From Diorhabda sublineata (lineage: Eukaryota; Arthropoda; Insecta; Coleoptera; Chrysomelidae), in assembly GCF_026230105.1 (NCBI RefSeq), contig NC_079485.1, positions 26,579,572 through 26,643,571 of the forward strand: a stretch of 64,000 bases of DNA, read 5' to 3'. The notes under the pieces were generated by a model. That model worked only from the letters and a program-made list of their open reading frames with translations. It had not been told where the DNA came from and ran no database searches. A program made the translations under genes and the position numbers. Of the stretch, positions 12,531 through 27,800 are shown piece after piece (the first letter of the stretch is position 1; every line of letters starts with the position of its first letter).

Positions 12531-13188
12531 CTATTTTTCTAAAAGTTTAGCATTATAAGTTCGAAAGGGCCAATCAATAAAATTATTTGGATTTTTATTA
12601 GAAAGTTTATAAAACCAACCAAACTCTTAAAATTGATTAGATTAATATAATTTCATTTTTTGTTTTTAAACAATTGTTTACGGTACTTCTTGCAGAAGGA
12701 CATATATTTATAGACTCTATGATTTAGAAGAGTTTATCAGGTACCTTATATTAATTCATTAGGATAGTAAAAATGATAAACATTGCTTTTTGGAAGTGCT
12801 ACTTATTGTGCACAACCATTTTTTGAGTATTTATAAGTTCTTCAGAAAAATAGAGGCTAAGCTACTGACAGCACAATTAATATAGATTCGTTTCCAATTT
12901 TTCAATTGATTGTTTCAAATATCGTACAATTTTTCAATTACTTTGTCCAGTTAATGAATAACTGAGTCAAAAACACTGACGTTTCAATTTTAAATCAATA
13001 AAATTGACATGAATCACAATATCCCCGGAAGCGCTATTTCTTGTTTCTATGATAAATTACATTTTGTGCAAGTTTTTGGCACACGCATACATTAATCTAT
13101 TTCTATAAGGGGACACTCCTAGTTAACATCAATTTAGGGATATTACTACAGTTACTACAAACACACTACCCATCAGTACAAGTGCAAT
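12531..13188. other. 3' flank of the ORP gene; nothing else seen
   Basis: AT-rich sequence downstream (minus strand) of the ORP stop codon, presumably holding its 3' UTR. No convincing AATAAA close to the stop was found on the minus strand. Confidence 0.35.
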
Positions 13189-13288
13189 TTAGAATATATC
13201 TGGATCTGTGTACTGCTTTTTCCAGTAATCCCCATTGTAAATCCAATCCTCTTGTTTCGTGTAAGGATTTATACCCTGATGAAACCAT
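13189..13288 (-). CDS. ORP exon 8 (C-terminus and stop)
   Basis: Acceptor TTTTTTTTAG precedes the exon; one base completes Arg from the previous exon. It encodes WFHQGINPYTKQEDWIYNG and DYWKKQYTDPDIF, then TAA at 13191-13189. This is the conserved ORP terminus (WF..G.NP.....DWIY.GDYW....PDI). It is too short to appear as a long open frame. Confidence 0.9.
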
Positions 13289-15772
13289 CTAAAAAAAAGA
13301 ATAGGATTGAATAATATTTAAAGTTATTTCTATGAATTTGAGTGATGATCTAGAGCTGTTTTCAACTGCTTCAACTGGTTGAAGGAAGATTCTCACACAT
13401 TATATAATACAATCTCCATATAACTCATTTTAGTGATAATCTTAATCGCATTATATAAATAATGATATCATTATATATCGAGAATATTAATGACATTTCA
13501 TTAAATTTCCTGTAGATAATACTCGTACATTATTACTTCCTTTGTCACTCTTAACACTGGAGAAAACAATGAAAACCCTAAATCAACTGATAATAGATCC
13601 TTGGAAATTCTAGCACATTACAAAACATATCTCAGAATAAATTTATGTTGATAATTGGATTTGGACCTCCTTGTTGAAAATGAACATACGAAGTGTGTGA
13701 GAAAAATAATTAGATTTATTTTTTTCAAACAGTATTATTCTCCTTAAATAAATCCTTTTGGGCAACTCTACACTGGCGGAGTTGTTTTTCCTAGTATTGG
13801 AAGTTTTCAGCTTATAAAAGCTCAAAAAGATTTACGCACACGTTTCTTCGATTGTCTTTCTTTTGTGAGGAGTTCGCACCATTTCTGCACGAATTGTCTA
13901 GATGTGAAAAACGTTTGTTGAAATCTGATGTAGATAAGAGTTCTGACTCCATAAGCGCCCTAACATGGCTCCTTTAACAAAAAAAAACACCTCCACTAAT
14001 GGCACTATCAAAAATAATGTGTCAGCTGACACTTCACCTGAAGTATCATTGCTTCTCACACACACCACTTGCTCCAACTAAACGAAACAATGAGTAATTT
14101 TTCAATAATTGGTCAAAACTCAGAAGGAACATTTACAATTGTTTTGCATATTGAAAATGGGGTGAAATATTATGTTTTTATGTCATCGTATTTGGAACTA
14201 AACAATATGAAACCGTTGACATATATTTTCATTGAAACTTACTAAACGTAGATGCTCACCTTGGAACCCACTCGGGCGTTTTCTTATTTTTTCGAGTCTT
14301 ATTAACATCTCTTTGTTTTTCTTCCAATCTGGTTTTTTCAATAGCTGCACCATCAATATCACCTTGTTCGAGTTTTCTTATATCAGGTCTCAGTCTAGAG
14401 TCTGTCGGACACAGCTGCATACCTTTCTCAATTTCATTCAAAGACATAGCAAATTGAGTGAACTGGTAATACTAAAAAATGAAAAATAGTAATAAACCTA
14501 TTGAAGTAAGTATGAGATTTATGTACAGATAGAATTATTAAGGAGGTGAAGACAGAATAAATAACAAAAGCAAGTAACAAAATTGAACCAATAACATGAA
14601 ACAAAAATCATAGCAAAGAGTGTATCAAATCATCCCATGAAATTAATTCAAAATATTGTTGAAATTGATTTGAAAACTTGCAGTTACTTGTCATAAAGAT
14701 TTTCACACGGAAACAATTTACCTCAAATAATCATTTACTTACATCGCCACTTTGTACTGGCCTTGGATTAACTTTCCATATTGTTGAAGAATTTGGAATA
14801 TCTATGGAATAAGCGGAATCACTTTTTGGAACAGAATTTTCTCCTAAATCTGCAGTGGAATCGTCCATACTCTACAAAATAAAACTTCTACAATTTACTT
14901 CGATAAAATTTTAAGAATATCAAATTGTTTCAATGAAAAATATTCATTTCGAGATTATGACAAAAGAACTAGGTTCGCAGGTTGAACCGCGTTGGAATTT
15001 TGAATCATCAATGATAAAATATCCAATTAACACCATGGAGTGTATAAAATCCCCTGCTCAGTTTTCCCCCGTTCCTATAGTGTCCAGACAAATCAACGTA
15101 TTTTCTTCAGAGCCAAAGAACACTTGTTGTTTGTCACTAATTCCGATATTTCCTTCACCCTTGCCCAACGTCCTGTCCCTACCAGACACACAATAGATTT
15201 CAATAGAACCAAAACTATTGACCTAGTCCGCTCCTTCAGTTCAGGATTATTCGAGAAGCTATCGAAATAGAGAAACGTCCAAACTGTCTGAACACAAGGG
15301 ACGATTGCCAGAGATTACCCGCAACTTGGAAATACCTTCTTGATCCACTTGAACAAATCATCATCTTGGTAAATTTTTAATGATAAAACCTCATAACATG
15401 CTGCATTTAGATAAAAGTATAAAACTTTGTACCAACAGACACCACACAAACCAGTTACTTTAACAAAACATCATCATTGTTACCTCAGTAGTGGAGTTTG
15501 ATTTGTTGAATGAGCCAACTTTGAGACTATTAAATTTTTGTAGCATTTTTCTGGAAGTATGAGATGGAGAATCATTTGGACTTTTACTCTTCGAGTTGCT
15601 AGAAAATTTCGAAGAATTATCTCTTACATATTCTTCATAGGAATGTATGTCTGTACATTTAATAAACTCTGTCCATTTGCCATATATAAACAAAATTTTC
15701 TGCTTTCTAAAATAAACACGAAAATATTGTTAAACTACTAAATACAAACATGAAGTGGAAATTAGAACGTAC

Positions 15773-15847
<75 letters not shown>

Positions 15848-18800
15848 TTACGACTTATCTGTAACAAATCCCTCAACTCTGTGTAAATCCTTACTGTTTC
15901 CTCCAGCTTGCTTAAAAGTTAAATGTGCTTTATGGCCAGATAAAAAACTGGAAATTTCCATAGTACCCACTTGCTCCATCCAAAGTTTACCTACAATAAT
16001 GTTATGAACGCAACATTGTACGTTAGTCCACGTATAAGCTTCTTTAAGTCTAAAAAATTTAAAGAAAACTATATTACAACTTTTCTTGCATTGAGAATGG
16101 TTTAGGTTTGAAGCAACAAAGTTTGAATATACGGTTCTGTGATGAGAATAGATAATGCAATCAACAAAATCATGTATTATCAAGAATAATTAATATCATT
16201 ACAGATGTATGTCAATACAATAAATTATTTTAGTTTCGTTTGTTAGTGAATTTTTTGATTTACAGTACTCTCAAACTATATAATTTCGGACTTAATTTAT
16301 ACTGTTAGTTCTGTATATTGATAAACTTTGTTGAGGATAACAAATTCTGTTGTATTATACTTAGGAAACTCCACGGTGACAACTCCTTTGGGTTGAATCT
16401 CGACGCTTTTCCCCCAAAACTTTAGTTTCGGATGGATAGATCCATGGAATATCCAGTCTCCATTTTCTGCGTGGAAAGCCGAGACTGGTGGATGATGACT
16501 CACTTGTTCACAAATTATCTTGAATTCTTTTCTCTCCAATTCGTACGTCTCCCCTAAAAGGGGGTTGAATGGTTTTCCAAGTCTTTCCCAATTTGAAGCC
16601 AAAGCACTTACTGCAAATCCTGGAGAAAGAAAAAGAGATCAGGCACATGAATTTGATCTAAGATTGTTTGATATTTAGAATGGCTATCAATTTATATCAA
16701 GAAAAAATGGAAAATGGAAACGGATAATATTTTTTTCAATTACATAATGCTTTGAACTTTTCTCTAACAATTTGGAGGTAAAAGTATCGTAGATTCATCT
16801 GTATGACGACAATTAGTTTTCCGTTTTCGTAGCTTTGGACCCATAATCCCACCAACCATCTTCCAACTTCATTCCTTAACAATATAACTATCAGATTTGT
16901 TAGCATTTCTTTGTCCATTTATTTATATTTTCATATTTTTTCTTGATATTAAATCATATACTAGTGACTTTTTCATATAACTACTAATTCTTCAATATAT
17001 TTTTTAAATTGTATATGTATTCCAGTTTCTATCGCTTTAAATGTGAGCGTTTGATCTCTTTCTGCATTGCTTTTAGACTATACATCTTATTCTACATTGT
17101 GTTCTATAGACTACTTTTATGTACAAGGTGCCCAAAAAGAGTATCGGGTATTTGTTTTCGCGCCACATTCGGAGCGACGAAAGGGAGCGGGGAGGGGTTC
17201 GTGGCGTCCGCCATTTTGTGCAGTTTTAGTCACGATGGAACAGTACTCGGGGACGCATCGCTCATTATCGTAACGGTGATTCAATAGTGACTGCTCAAAG
17301 TCTGTATCGTGCGGAATATCGTACAAGCCAAGCGCCAAGTGACGATAGCATTAGAAAATGGATCAGGATGTTCGAAAATACAGGTGCGACAATTAAAATT
17401 CAAAACTCTGGTCGCCCTCGTTTAGTTTGCGATGAAGAAACAACTAAAGAAGTTGAGGCGTCGTTTCGTCGAAATCCATCTTTATCCATCCGAAAGCGAT
17501 TTGATTTTAAAGGAAGATTTGCATTTAAAAGCCTATAAAATTCAATTGGTTCAAGAATTGAAGGATACGGACTATGCTAATCGACTGAATTTTGCGAACG
17601 AAATGATGCAGCGATTTAACAACTTTGAAAACGTACTGTTCAGCGACGAAGCAAATTTTCACCTGAATGGTCATGTTAATAAGCAGAATTGTCGGTAGTG
17701 GGCAGTCGAGAATCCGAGACGAAAGCATGAACGACCCCTGCACAGCCCAAAGGTCGTTGTTTGGGCCGCTATGTCTGCTAAAGGAATTATTGGTCCTTAT
17801 TTTCATGAAGATCAACGAGGCCGAGCATCAATGTAAATAGTCACCGTTACTGCGATAAGTTGAGAAATTTTTTGGTCCCAGAGTTGCAGAAGTTTGCAGG
17901 TTTCTACTCAAGAACGTAGTTCCAGCAAGATGGGGCCACTTGTCATACCTCGAATGACTCGATGGAAGTTGTGAATGAATTATTCCCTAATAAAGTCATT
18001 TCGTGAAGGGGTAACATCAACTGGCCTCCCAGAAGCCCCGACCTTAGCCTGCTTGACTATTTTGTATGGGGATACCTTAGAAGTGAGGTTTATCAAAATA
18101 ATCCAAAGTACCTAACCCAATTGAAGGAAAGCATCAGGTCAGAAGTGGCAGCAATATCAAGAGCTTTGTGTCGACGTGTTATCGCAAATCTTTGTTCCCG
18201 TTTAGAAGAGTGCCAGCAACGTAACGGTCATCATTTGGATAAATCATCTTTTCCAAATAATTTTCCAATTCATATGGTATTAAAAAACAATAAAAGTTTT
18301 TATTGCTTATAAATATCTTTTGTTTACTTGAACTTACAAATACCCGTTATCCTTTCTGGACACCAAGAATCCCTTCCCGACAAATTTCATGAAAATACGA
18401 TTTTAGGTTTTTCCATATAGAGGTACAAGTTTTGTATTCTTAAAGGCCGCTTGACATGATGCAATATAATGTGCAAGAAAATGCATGCAATTTCTCGCAA
18501 GATCGAAATATTGCTTAAACGAATATTGCACGTCGCTTGACATTATACAAGTCTCTTGCCATTGCATCATGGTTGCTTACTTACTAAAATTCCATAAGTA
18601 ACAAACAAGTAACAATAACAACAATTCACGGAAGTCAGTTGATCTAAGACTAACATTTGATGGTTGTTAGATAAAAATAACTGGATTTCTCCGTAGAATT
18701 GCACAAGACCGATAATGTTGCAAGTGCGAGATCTTGCTTGAGCTGAACTTCATCTGCGCATGCTTCTGATCAAGAAATATTGCATATTGCATTACATTGC

Positions 18801-21800
18801 ACGTTGTATTGCATCATGCCAAGCGGCGTTAACAGTTTAGTTTAGTTGCAACTTGCGAGGTGCAGTGGGCAATCTATTGTTAATTCTAGTTTAATTATGG
18901 AATATTTGAAAGGGCCGCGTAAAGTGTTAATATTTAATTGTTGTGAATCGTTTACAAACATTTATTCATAAGTTTTCATGACACAGTGAAATAGGTTAGT
19001 GGTACGCGTGGTGTTGGTAAAACTACGATTTACAGTGTTATAAAAGGAGAGAAATGTGGCGAGTTTTCACATGCGTTTATCTTTAGAAAAGAATTTCCGA
19101 CAGTCGACAAAGTTCATGTTACGGTTCAAGATGATAAGTATACCCTGAACTGAGTCGAAGCACACAAAAAAAATAGGTTGTTGCTAGAAAAAGCATTGCA
19201 GAAAGTCTATTTGAATAGAAAGAAACAATATTGTATTAATATATTTTATTTAGATGAAACCTAGATCAATGAGGGTGTTACGACTTCTAAATTTTATATG
19301 GAAGCTAAACCTGGCAACGCTGCGACCACGAGGGCCCAGAAGAGAGACAGCAAAAACCCAGGGCATTCAAGATACACACCACAAGAGTTGCAGACGTAAA
19401 ATTTATAAAAATCTGTTTAATGTATAATAATTCAATATCAATATATGAGATGCAAGGATAATATATGTAATTAAAGTTGTGCGTTTACGAAATACAATAG
19501 TGTATCATTATTATTATAATAAAAGAAGAAAAGAACAAACACCTAAACAGAGGGACATACATAAAATTAATTTTAGCAAGATGAAGCTGTTACAAGTCAA
19601 AATATGCCGCCTTATTAGCGTATCTAGTCGAAATTTGATTAGTGAGGCGAGGTATGAGGTAAATTTCTAGTCTATTCGTATAGAAAAGTACCTATTAATA
19701 TATTCTGTCCTTTTGGTGGCAAGCGGCTTATTCTTTATTATTACCTATTTATTATCTTTTTTACGCCGCCCGAACGCTCAACGCACTATTTTGGTATTAT
19801 TCTAATAATAAGAAAACAATATTTCGGTGAAATGCCGCTATAAAAGAAAGGCACTTTGCGTCTAAATATTTTTTGCATGATGGGGTTCTGTTTTTTTTTT
19901 ATTTTCAAAGACATTTTGCCTTTTACCGCCCCGTGTGTTAATGCCGCCTGGGTGCCATGCACCCCCGGCACGGCTCGGCCCTGCAAATAATTTATTTACT
20001 GGTTCAAATGCTCTAACAGGTCAGAGGCGCAAACTGATAATAATACACGTCGGCAGTTGAAATGGTTTTGTTAAAGGTGGTTTATTAACCTTTAAATCTA
20101 CTCGTTCCAGTGACTACCATGAGGACTTGAATCCTGATATTTTTAAAGAATGACTTAAACAAATGATAGATCTTGCTGAAAACGGTATAATAGTAATAGA
20201 TAATACTAGTTATCACTCGCCCAAAACCAAATGATTAAAAAAAGATTTACAGAATTGGCTAAATTCAATCCCGGCTTTGCGAGAAGGGAACTGTATTCTT
20301 TGAATTTCCCAATAGAAAATGATTTTTTTGCTGATATCTTTTTGGCAACACTGTTTATGAGAGATCACGCTTAATCGTGTCATGTGTCATTGTCAAACTT
20401 ATTCAGTTTGGTCTATAATTTAATCATGAATCGATTTAAGAACGAACGACGCTTGCAAATTATTGAATTTTACTATCAAAATTCATGCTTGGTTAAGAGA
20501 GTACTGAGGGAACTATTCGGATGTTTGTAACTAAATTTCGAACCCAGTTTCTACTATTGGACATTAAACCACTAACACGCAAGCGTTCAGTGAGGACCGA
20601 AGAAAAAATTGCGGCTGTATCCGCCAGTTTTAATGATAACCGTGAAATGTCGATTCGCCGCCGTTCGCAGCGGGCGTCTGTTACTCCACTTCGTGGAAAA
20701 TTTTGCAAAAGGATTTGGGTGTAAGACCTTATAAGATACGGCTGGTGCAAGAATTGAAGCCACACGATCTCCCACAACGTCTAACATTTGGTGAATAGGC
20801 ACTGGCAAAGTTGGAGGGAGATCGAAAAATTGTGTTCAGCGACGAAGCTCATTTCTGGTTGAATGGATACGTCAACAAGCAAAATTGACGCATCTGGAGT
20901 GAAAACAAGCCAGAAGCATTGCAAGAGCTATCAATGCATTCCGAAAAAGTCACTGTTTGGTGTGGATTATGGGCCGGTGGCATCATCGGGCCATACTTCT
21001 TCAAAAGCGACGATTGCCGGAACGTTACTGTGGATGGCGAGCGCTACCGTCTGATGATTGACGATTTTTTTACCCAAAATGTAAGAATTGGACATGCCTG
21101 ACATGTGGTTTCTACAAGACGGTTTAACATACGACACGGCACGGGAAACAATTGCCAAATTAAAAACCGCCTTTGGTGAACAGTTCATCACAATCGTGTG
21201 ATTTCACACCTTTGCACTATTTCTTGTGGGGCCATGTTAAGGCTAATGTCTAAAGGTCAAGAATGTGAAGCCTGAAAACTGGAAAAAGGCAGTAAATCAT
21301 ATGATCATATGATAGAAAAAAGGTGAAAACATGGAAGCTAGACAATATTACAAATGAGCTGATCGAGCCACTTATTTTAAATATTGGTTGAGATATTTCA
21401 GCTGATTCCGATTATAATGTTTAAGAAGTAGCTCTACTGATACTGATGAGTTTTTATATTAAAATAATGAACGTAGTAAAGTTGTCCAAAAATCAAAGTT
21501 TGAACCCTTATGCCTATATAACCATTATGCCACAATTTTCTTCATAACTTGTAGAAAAATTTCAAACGAAAATACTCGAAATATAACTTGAATAAATAAT
21601 TTAACTGTCTACTGAAAGAAGTGATACGCCTAGATTACGAATGCTTCATCATTTTATTACTCTCTCATCATAAAAGTAGACTATAGAAAAAGGATCAAAA
21701 CACGCCTTTGATATATTACGGCTATATCCTATTTTCATTATTATCTAATCATATATTGTTGATATAATAAGTATTTGTTCATAAGAAATTAATGAGTTCA

Positions 21801-24800
21801 TTAAAATATATTTCGATAAACAGTTATTCGGCTTTAGCTTAGGATTTGCGTAGCCTTTTTCATTCCCTCACTACCCCATTTAATTAGTGGATATAATGTC
21901 TACATCATTAATCTTCTTTTTTCAAATACGAATCGTTATACTAACAGTGATATTTCAAATGAAAACGTTGAATATCTAACGAGCTTGGGACATGATTATA
22001 CTAAATCCAGTACGAAATCTTGTTATCTGAACTAACTTCTATTCTTCCAATTTATCGTATCATATATATTCACACTACAACCATGTTTTATCCTGTTATT
22101 GTTATTGCGTGATGAAGAATCGTAAACAAACACCGACGGTTCGATAATCGATTTATAATAAAATGTTGAGCAAAAAGGAAGCACCATTAGTATGAGTCAC
22201 AGTTTAATGGGTTTCTGAAATCTGATTAAAAACAAATATGCGTAAGAAATATTCTAAAACAATTTAATGCTCACTTAGAATGTTATTTTATTACTATTTG
22301 TAATCAAGATGAATATTATAGGGAGAAACCTAATATCTATCCCACTCATTTTCTAATTCAACTTTATAAACATACTACACATACTATAAACGGAAATCCT
22401 ACAGAAATATTTAAATCGAAAAATGTTTTTTTGACAGCTCGTAATACTCACCTATGACATATTGCATTCTTAGAACAGGATCGTCTTGCTCTGAAGCCAA
22501 TCTCAAGAGATGTGCATATTCCATGTATTCAGCCATGCGTTGTAAAAAACTTAAAGGTTCGTTGAATACAACAGGCATTGTTATCTTACTCAATTCTTTA
22601 CCTATGCAATTTTTCAAAACTGACCAGATGTTGTAATCATTGTGATACATAGGAACCGGTAAGACATGTCTAAAAATACATTATTATCCTGTCATTAACA
22701 ATTAGTGTACGTACCAAAAATTCTAAATATTAAGATTGTTCTTCACTCCAAATAAATGTCATTTTACTACAATATACGAGGATATATTGAAAAATTCTTA
22801 GCCTACTATAGAACCAAACAAAATTTCAATGTCAAAATATTTTATTACTCAACATATTCTCCACTTAATTGGAGACATTTACTACAGCGAACCTGCAACG
22901 TCTCTAGACCTTTCAAAAAAAAATGTTTCTTCTTGGTCTGCAAACCAGACCTCCACAGCTTTTATTACCTCCTCGTCGGAAGAAAATTTACGACCTTTCA
23001 TACTTTTTTTCAGTTTCTTTCAGAGGAAAGAGATGATAGTCGGACGGAGCCAAATCTAGTGAATAAGGAGGGTGTTCTAGTAATTCGAACATTAAATCAT
23101 GAATTTTTTGCATGGCAATATGAGATTTGTGTGCATGGGCGTTGTCCTGGAAAAATAAAACACCTTTGGATAGCTTTCCGCGTCTTATCTCTTTAATTTT
23201 TTCCCGTAGAGTAGTCAGTAATGTCGAATAGTAATTTCCACTTATGGTTCTACCCTTATCCAAAAAATCAATCATGATTATTCCATGGCAATCCCAAAAA
23301 ACTGAAGCAAGAACTTTTCCACCAGATTTTTGGACACGAAACTTCTTAGGTCTTGGGGAACCAAAGCGTCGCCATTCCATCAATTGTTGCTTTGTTCCTG
23401 GATCGTAGAAATGTACCCAAGTCTCATCCATAGTAACAATTCGGCTTAAGAAGCCTATATTGTTTTCAAATCGAGCACAGATCGAACGCGATGCTTTTAC
23501 CCTTGTACGCTTTTGGTCAACATTCAAACATTTGGGGGTCCATTTTGCAGCAATTTTTCTCATGTCCAAATTGACGTGAGCTATATGGTGAACGCGTTCG
23601 AATATCAGTGTTTCAGATATCCGTTTTAGCCCAATTCGACGGTATGATAAAATCATGTCATGAACTGCATCGATATTTTCGGGGACTGACACAGAAACTG
23701 ACCTTCCCGATCGGTCATCATCTTCAATGGAAAATTTACCTCTTTTGAAGCTTGCAGTCCAATTTTTCACGGTCGCATACGAAGGACATTGATCAGGGTA
23801 TTAAACATATCTTCGTAAATCTGCTCACCTCTTAAGCTTTTTAAATATTTAAATGACGTTCAATATTAATCTATGAAATATTTTAACTTTGAAAAAAATT
23901 GCATGGAATCTCTTGCATGTTCTCTTGTACCATGTCAAGCTGCCTTTACCGGTTTATTACTACGCAATATCATATACCTTCTAAAATTTTTCCTCGGGTA
24001 TTTAAAATATATTTGAAACAATCTTCAATTGATAAAAATGATAAAAATTTAACTTAATCATTGTACTATGTAAACATAGATATAAAAATTGATACATTGA
24101 AAGAATACTCCGCAAATACCTTATGGGTTCTTTATCAAAAACAAATGAAGGAATGGTATAAACCAAATTCTTGCAAAAAATAACTTTACTGCTAGCAACT
24201 CTTATTGGTAATCTATATCGCAAAGAAATAAACTATTTTGAATCGCTGGATTGGAATTCTTGTATTGGAAATTTTCCTAGTTGATTCTTATTATCAGACA
24301 CTGATCGTACTTAGCTCCAAGAAATACTAGTTATTTCAAGGGCAAGAATTCATATAATAAGGGTCAAGCAGCGAAGTTTTCAACCAAAAATCTGAAAAAC
24401 ATTTTACTGAACGCTACGAGCTGGAACGTTATGTGTCGGATTGTGTGAATCTGCAACCTGTATATTAGTTCATTAGAAAACGTACTAACCTCTATATTTC
24501 GGTCCCAATACAAAATTCAAAAATATAAAAAGCCATTATTATTTATTTATTAACTAAATTAACTATATCCTCGAAGGTTCTACACACTTCAACTTTTTCA
24601 GTAGTTCACGAGAATTATAGTTTAAGGTATTAAAAACACTTTGTGATATTGTTTTGATGAAGTAAAATCAAATTTTCGTAATAGCGTTAGCAAGGAAAAG
24701 AATCATCAAGAAAAAAGTTCCCACCTGACATTTTTATTTTTCAACATAGTCTCCTTTAAATCTATTCATTTAGTCCCTAGTTTGCAAATCTACGACGCTG

Positions 24801-27800
24801 CAAAAAGCAGCTTTTTTCATAATTTCCTTTCAGACCTACATAAAGCATCAATATTTTTATTAGAAAATAGAATTTTTATCTCTTATTATCTATTCCTTCT
24901 CTGTGTTTCTTAATACATAGAAAAACGAAACAGATCTTAATCAAATTTTCAATCCCGTTTGCAATCAAAATTATAGTGAGCAATTGAAAAAAAATGCAAG
25001 CTCACTGGCTAAATATATGGTTGAATTCAAGTTCCGTAATATCTTGCTCACAAATAATATTCAACAGCATAAAAAATTTCAGTTGTAAACCAAATAATCA
25101 TAGGTCTCAGATATTTTTAGCTATCAACTAATGTGAATAACTTATTTTTATTCGAGTCTTCGATAGAAAGCTTTTCAACACCTTATATAGTATTATTGAT
25201 TGATAGCTAATAGTACCTTTAGACACTTTGTTATCTGAAATTACTCTGAGTAAATTCTTTGTTGATTCAATGATAAATTCCACCAAAGTTAAACCTAACA
25301 TTAGTCATACGAAAATTGACATTGAAATTATAATTGTACCGATTATTGATTTATGGCGAGGGTATCAATAGACTGATTCTAATAATAACACATAATAATC
25401 GAAATACGTTACATTTTATTCTTCAACGTAGAAACTGAATCAGAGACTACAATCAACTTTTGAATCGAATGTTTTACTGTATTTTATAATAGAATATATA
25501 AAAGCTCGAGGAAACATCCAAGCCCGAAGATTAAAATTTAAATTTGAGTATCACACAGCTCACAAAAGATTTTGGTGGCAGCGATTTCTCAAATTTCAAA
25601 TAGCCTTCATAATTTGTCTCGCTGCTATACTGCTTGATATAGATTTTCCATAATTTTAATGCCTGATGGAAAACCTCTCTCACTACAAAGTTTTCTGGAA
25701 AGCGATGTGACTATGAAAGTAGTAAACCTCATGCTACAACTAATAATATTAAACTTTGATAGCAGAGTTTTCAATAGTTATGCGTGATTTTCTGATATAC
25801 GATTTCCAAGAAAATTTTATACTGCTTGAATAAATGAATAAGGTTAGTTAATATTTCTTTCGAATACTGTATAGGTCTTACTGCAGAATCTAAATTGCGG
25901 AGTATATCCGTTTATTTAATACCCTTCTTTGTTCAATTAGCATCTATCCTGCTTTTCCAAATAAATGCCAGTATATACAAGTAAAATATTTTTCTGTTTT
26001 TCTCCAAAGTAGAACATAAATAACGATGAGATGCTTAACATAGCTACATATACTTATGGATGCTTTTATTTAAGTTCAGCGTTTTGATAGTATACAAAAA
26101 CTTCATTTACATAAACTCGTTTGACTGATATTAAAATTAGTGCGGATAAAGCAGGTTTATGACGGAGAAAATGAAAATGAAAAGATCGTGGCTTAATCTA
26201 TAAAAGAAAATTGATTCAAATACAATACTCGGTTTATATTGTAATCAATTAAACTGTTTCTCAAAAATTTTTCATTAAAATAATATGTGTGTGTTCTCAA
26301 AACGTATATAAATATTCATTTATATACGTATAATTCATTTTCCACTTAACATCGAAAGGTATTATAGGGAAAGGACTTTTATTGAGGATATGGCTGTACT
26401 TAAGGGTTATAATGAGAGAATTTGCTCTGGGACCTTTCAATCCTGTTTTTACAATTTTTTTATTACATTAAAATGATTATAGGATAATCCCAAGCATAAA
26501 ATACCAAATTTAGCAGACTAATTCCGTTAATTTCTAGTATAAAGAGCACATAGCTCATTTAAAATATAGACGGACCGGAAAATCAGGTTTTTCCTACCAC
26601 GCTTCCAGTCATAATAATGACATGAATACTATTAATGTAAAATTGTTAAAAAATGTTAACAAACAATAAATTGTTGGATACATCGAAAGCATTGAGATTG
26701 TTAATTGTAAAAATAGTTTAAATAGAGACAAGGGGCTTATTCCTTACAGCTCAGTCTCTAATTAATTAAATTTCCCGTCATAGAGGTTTTTCCCGCTGGA
26801 AAGTTCATTGGTAAAAATTTAGTATATATAGGTAGGTTAAATTAATAGGTTTTAGTTTACTTTCAGTCTCTAAGAACGATAACTTGGTTATCGAAACGCG
26901 CGTCAGACAATTTAATTGTGAGTGTTGGTGTAGTGGTAGTGTAAACAGTGTATTCGGTATGAATATTGCCAATGGCTTCAGAAATTTCAATTTAGTAACA
27001 AATGATACCTGTCTATAATTAGTTTATGTGTTGCACAATAATCACTCATTTGTGAATATAGTATTGGAATACAATAAGTAAATGAATGTGTGCCTCTGAA
27101 TGACTCCCAATTCCACCTACTGATAATAAACGATATTAGAAATGAACACACTGTTTTCTAGTCCAATAATTCACTGTCTGGCACGTGTTTCAAAACCAAT
27201 TTATCGCCTGTAGAGATCATAGATGTTTATTACCAATATGACTGATTTGGATGTAATTAGATTAGAATAAAACAAAGAAAAATAATATTACAGACCACAT
27301 AGGGAATAAGTTGGTAAAGGATAAACACGAATTATAAAAAGTATACTAAAACAAAAATTAAAGTGAAGCCTATCCAAATGTAAATACAAAAGAATTCTCT
27401 CTCTTATTTGAACATATTGCAGTTTCATACAATTCACTCCAATCCAGCTCTGGATACGTTATTCTTACAAGGAAGTCATAGTCCTTGTTTTAAGATTAGT
27501 TACTAACGAACCAACATCTTCAGAAAATAATAATCAAAATAACTATTGATATATTTTTCAGTCATTCAACAAATCAAATTAAAAAATATATATAAATTAG
27601 CAAATCACAATCAATACTGATACTAAATAAATATTAATGTGCATAATTGTTTATTTTGAACATACTTTATAAAACTGATAACCATATATAACCTATAACA
27701 CTGTAATCAAGTATTGACATATCTAAATAATATAAACTAATTGAACCATAATTTGAGAGTATTTCTAAACCATCGATGTTTTTATTCAGCAAAGTTATAG

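Noticed and set aside
15776..15843. CRISPR-like or structured repeat
   Set aside because: It is a plain TA dinucleotide run. No spacer-repeat array exists in the window.
17117..17338. Minus-strand 73-codon frame across the mariner 5' end
   Set aside because: It is antisense to the transposon terminus and the transposase start.
22756..23196. 146-codon plus-strand open frame
   Set aside because: It is antisense to the mariner transposase and has no features of its own.
26805..26990. Minus-strand 61-codon frame as an upstream ORP exon
   Set aside because: It overlaps the Penelope-like terminal repeat and shows no ORP similarity.
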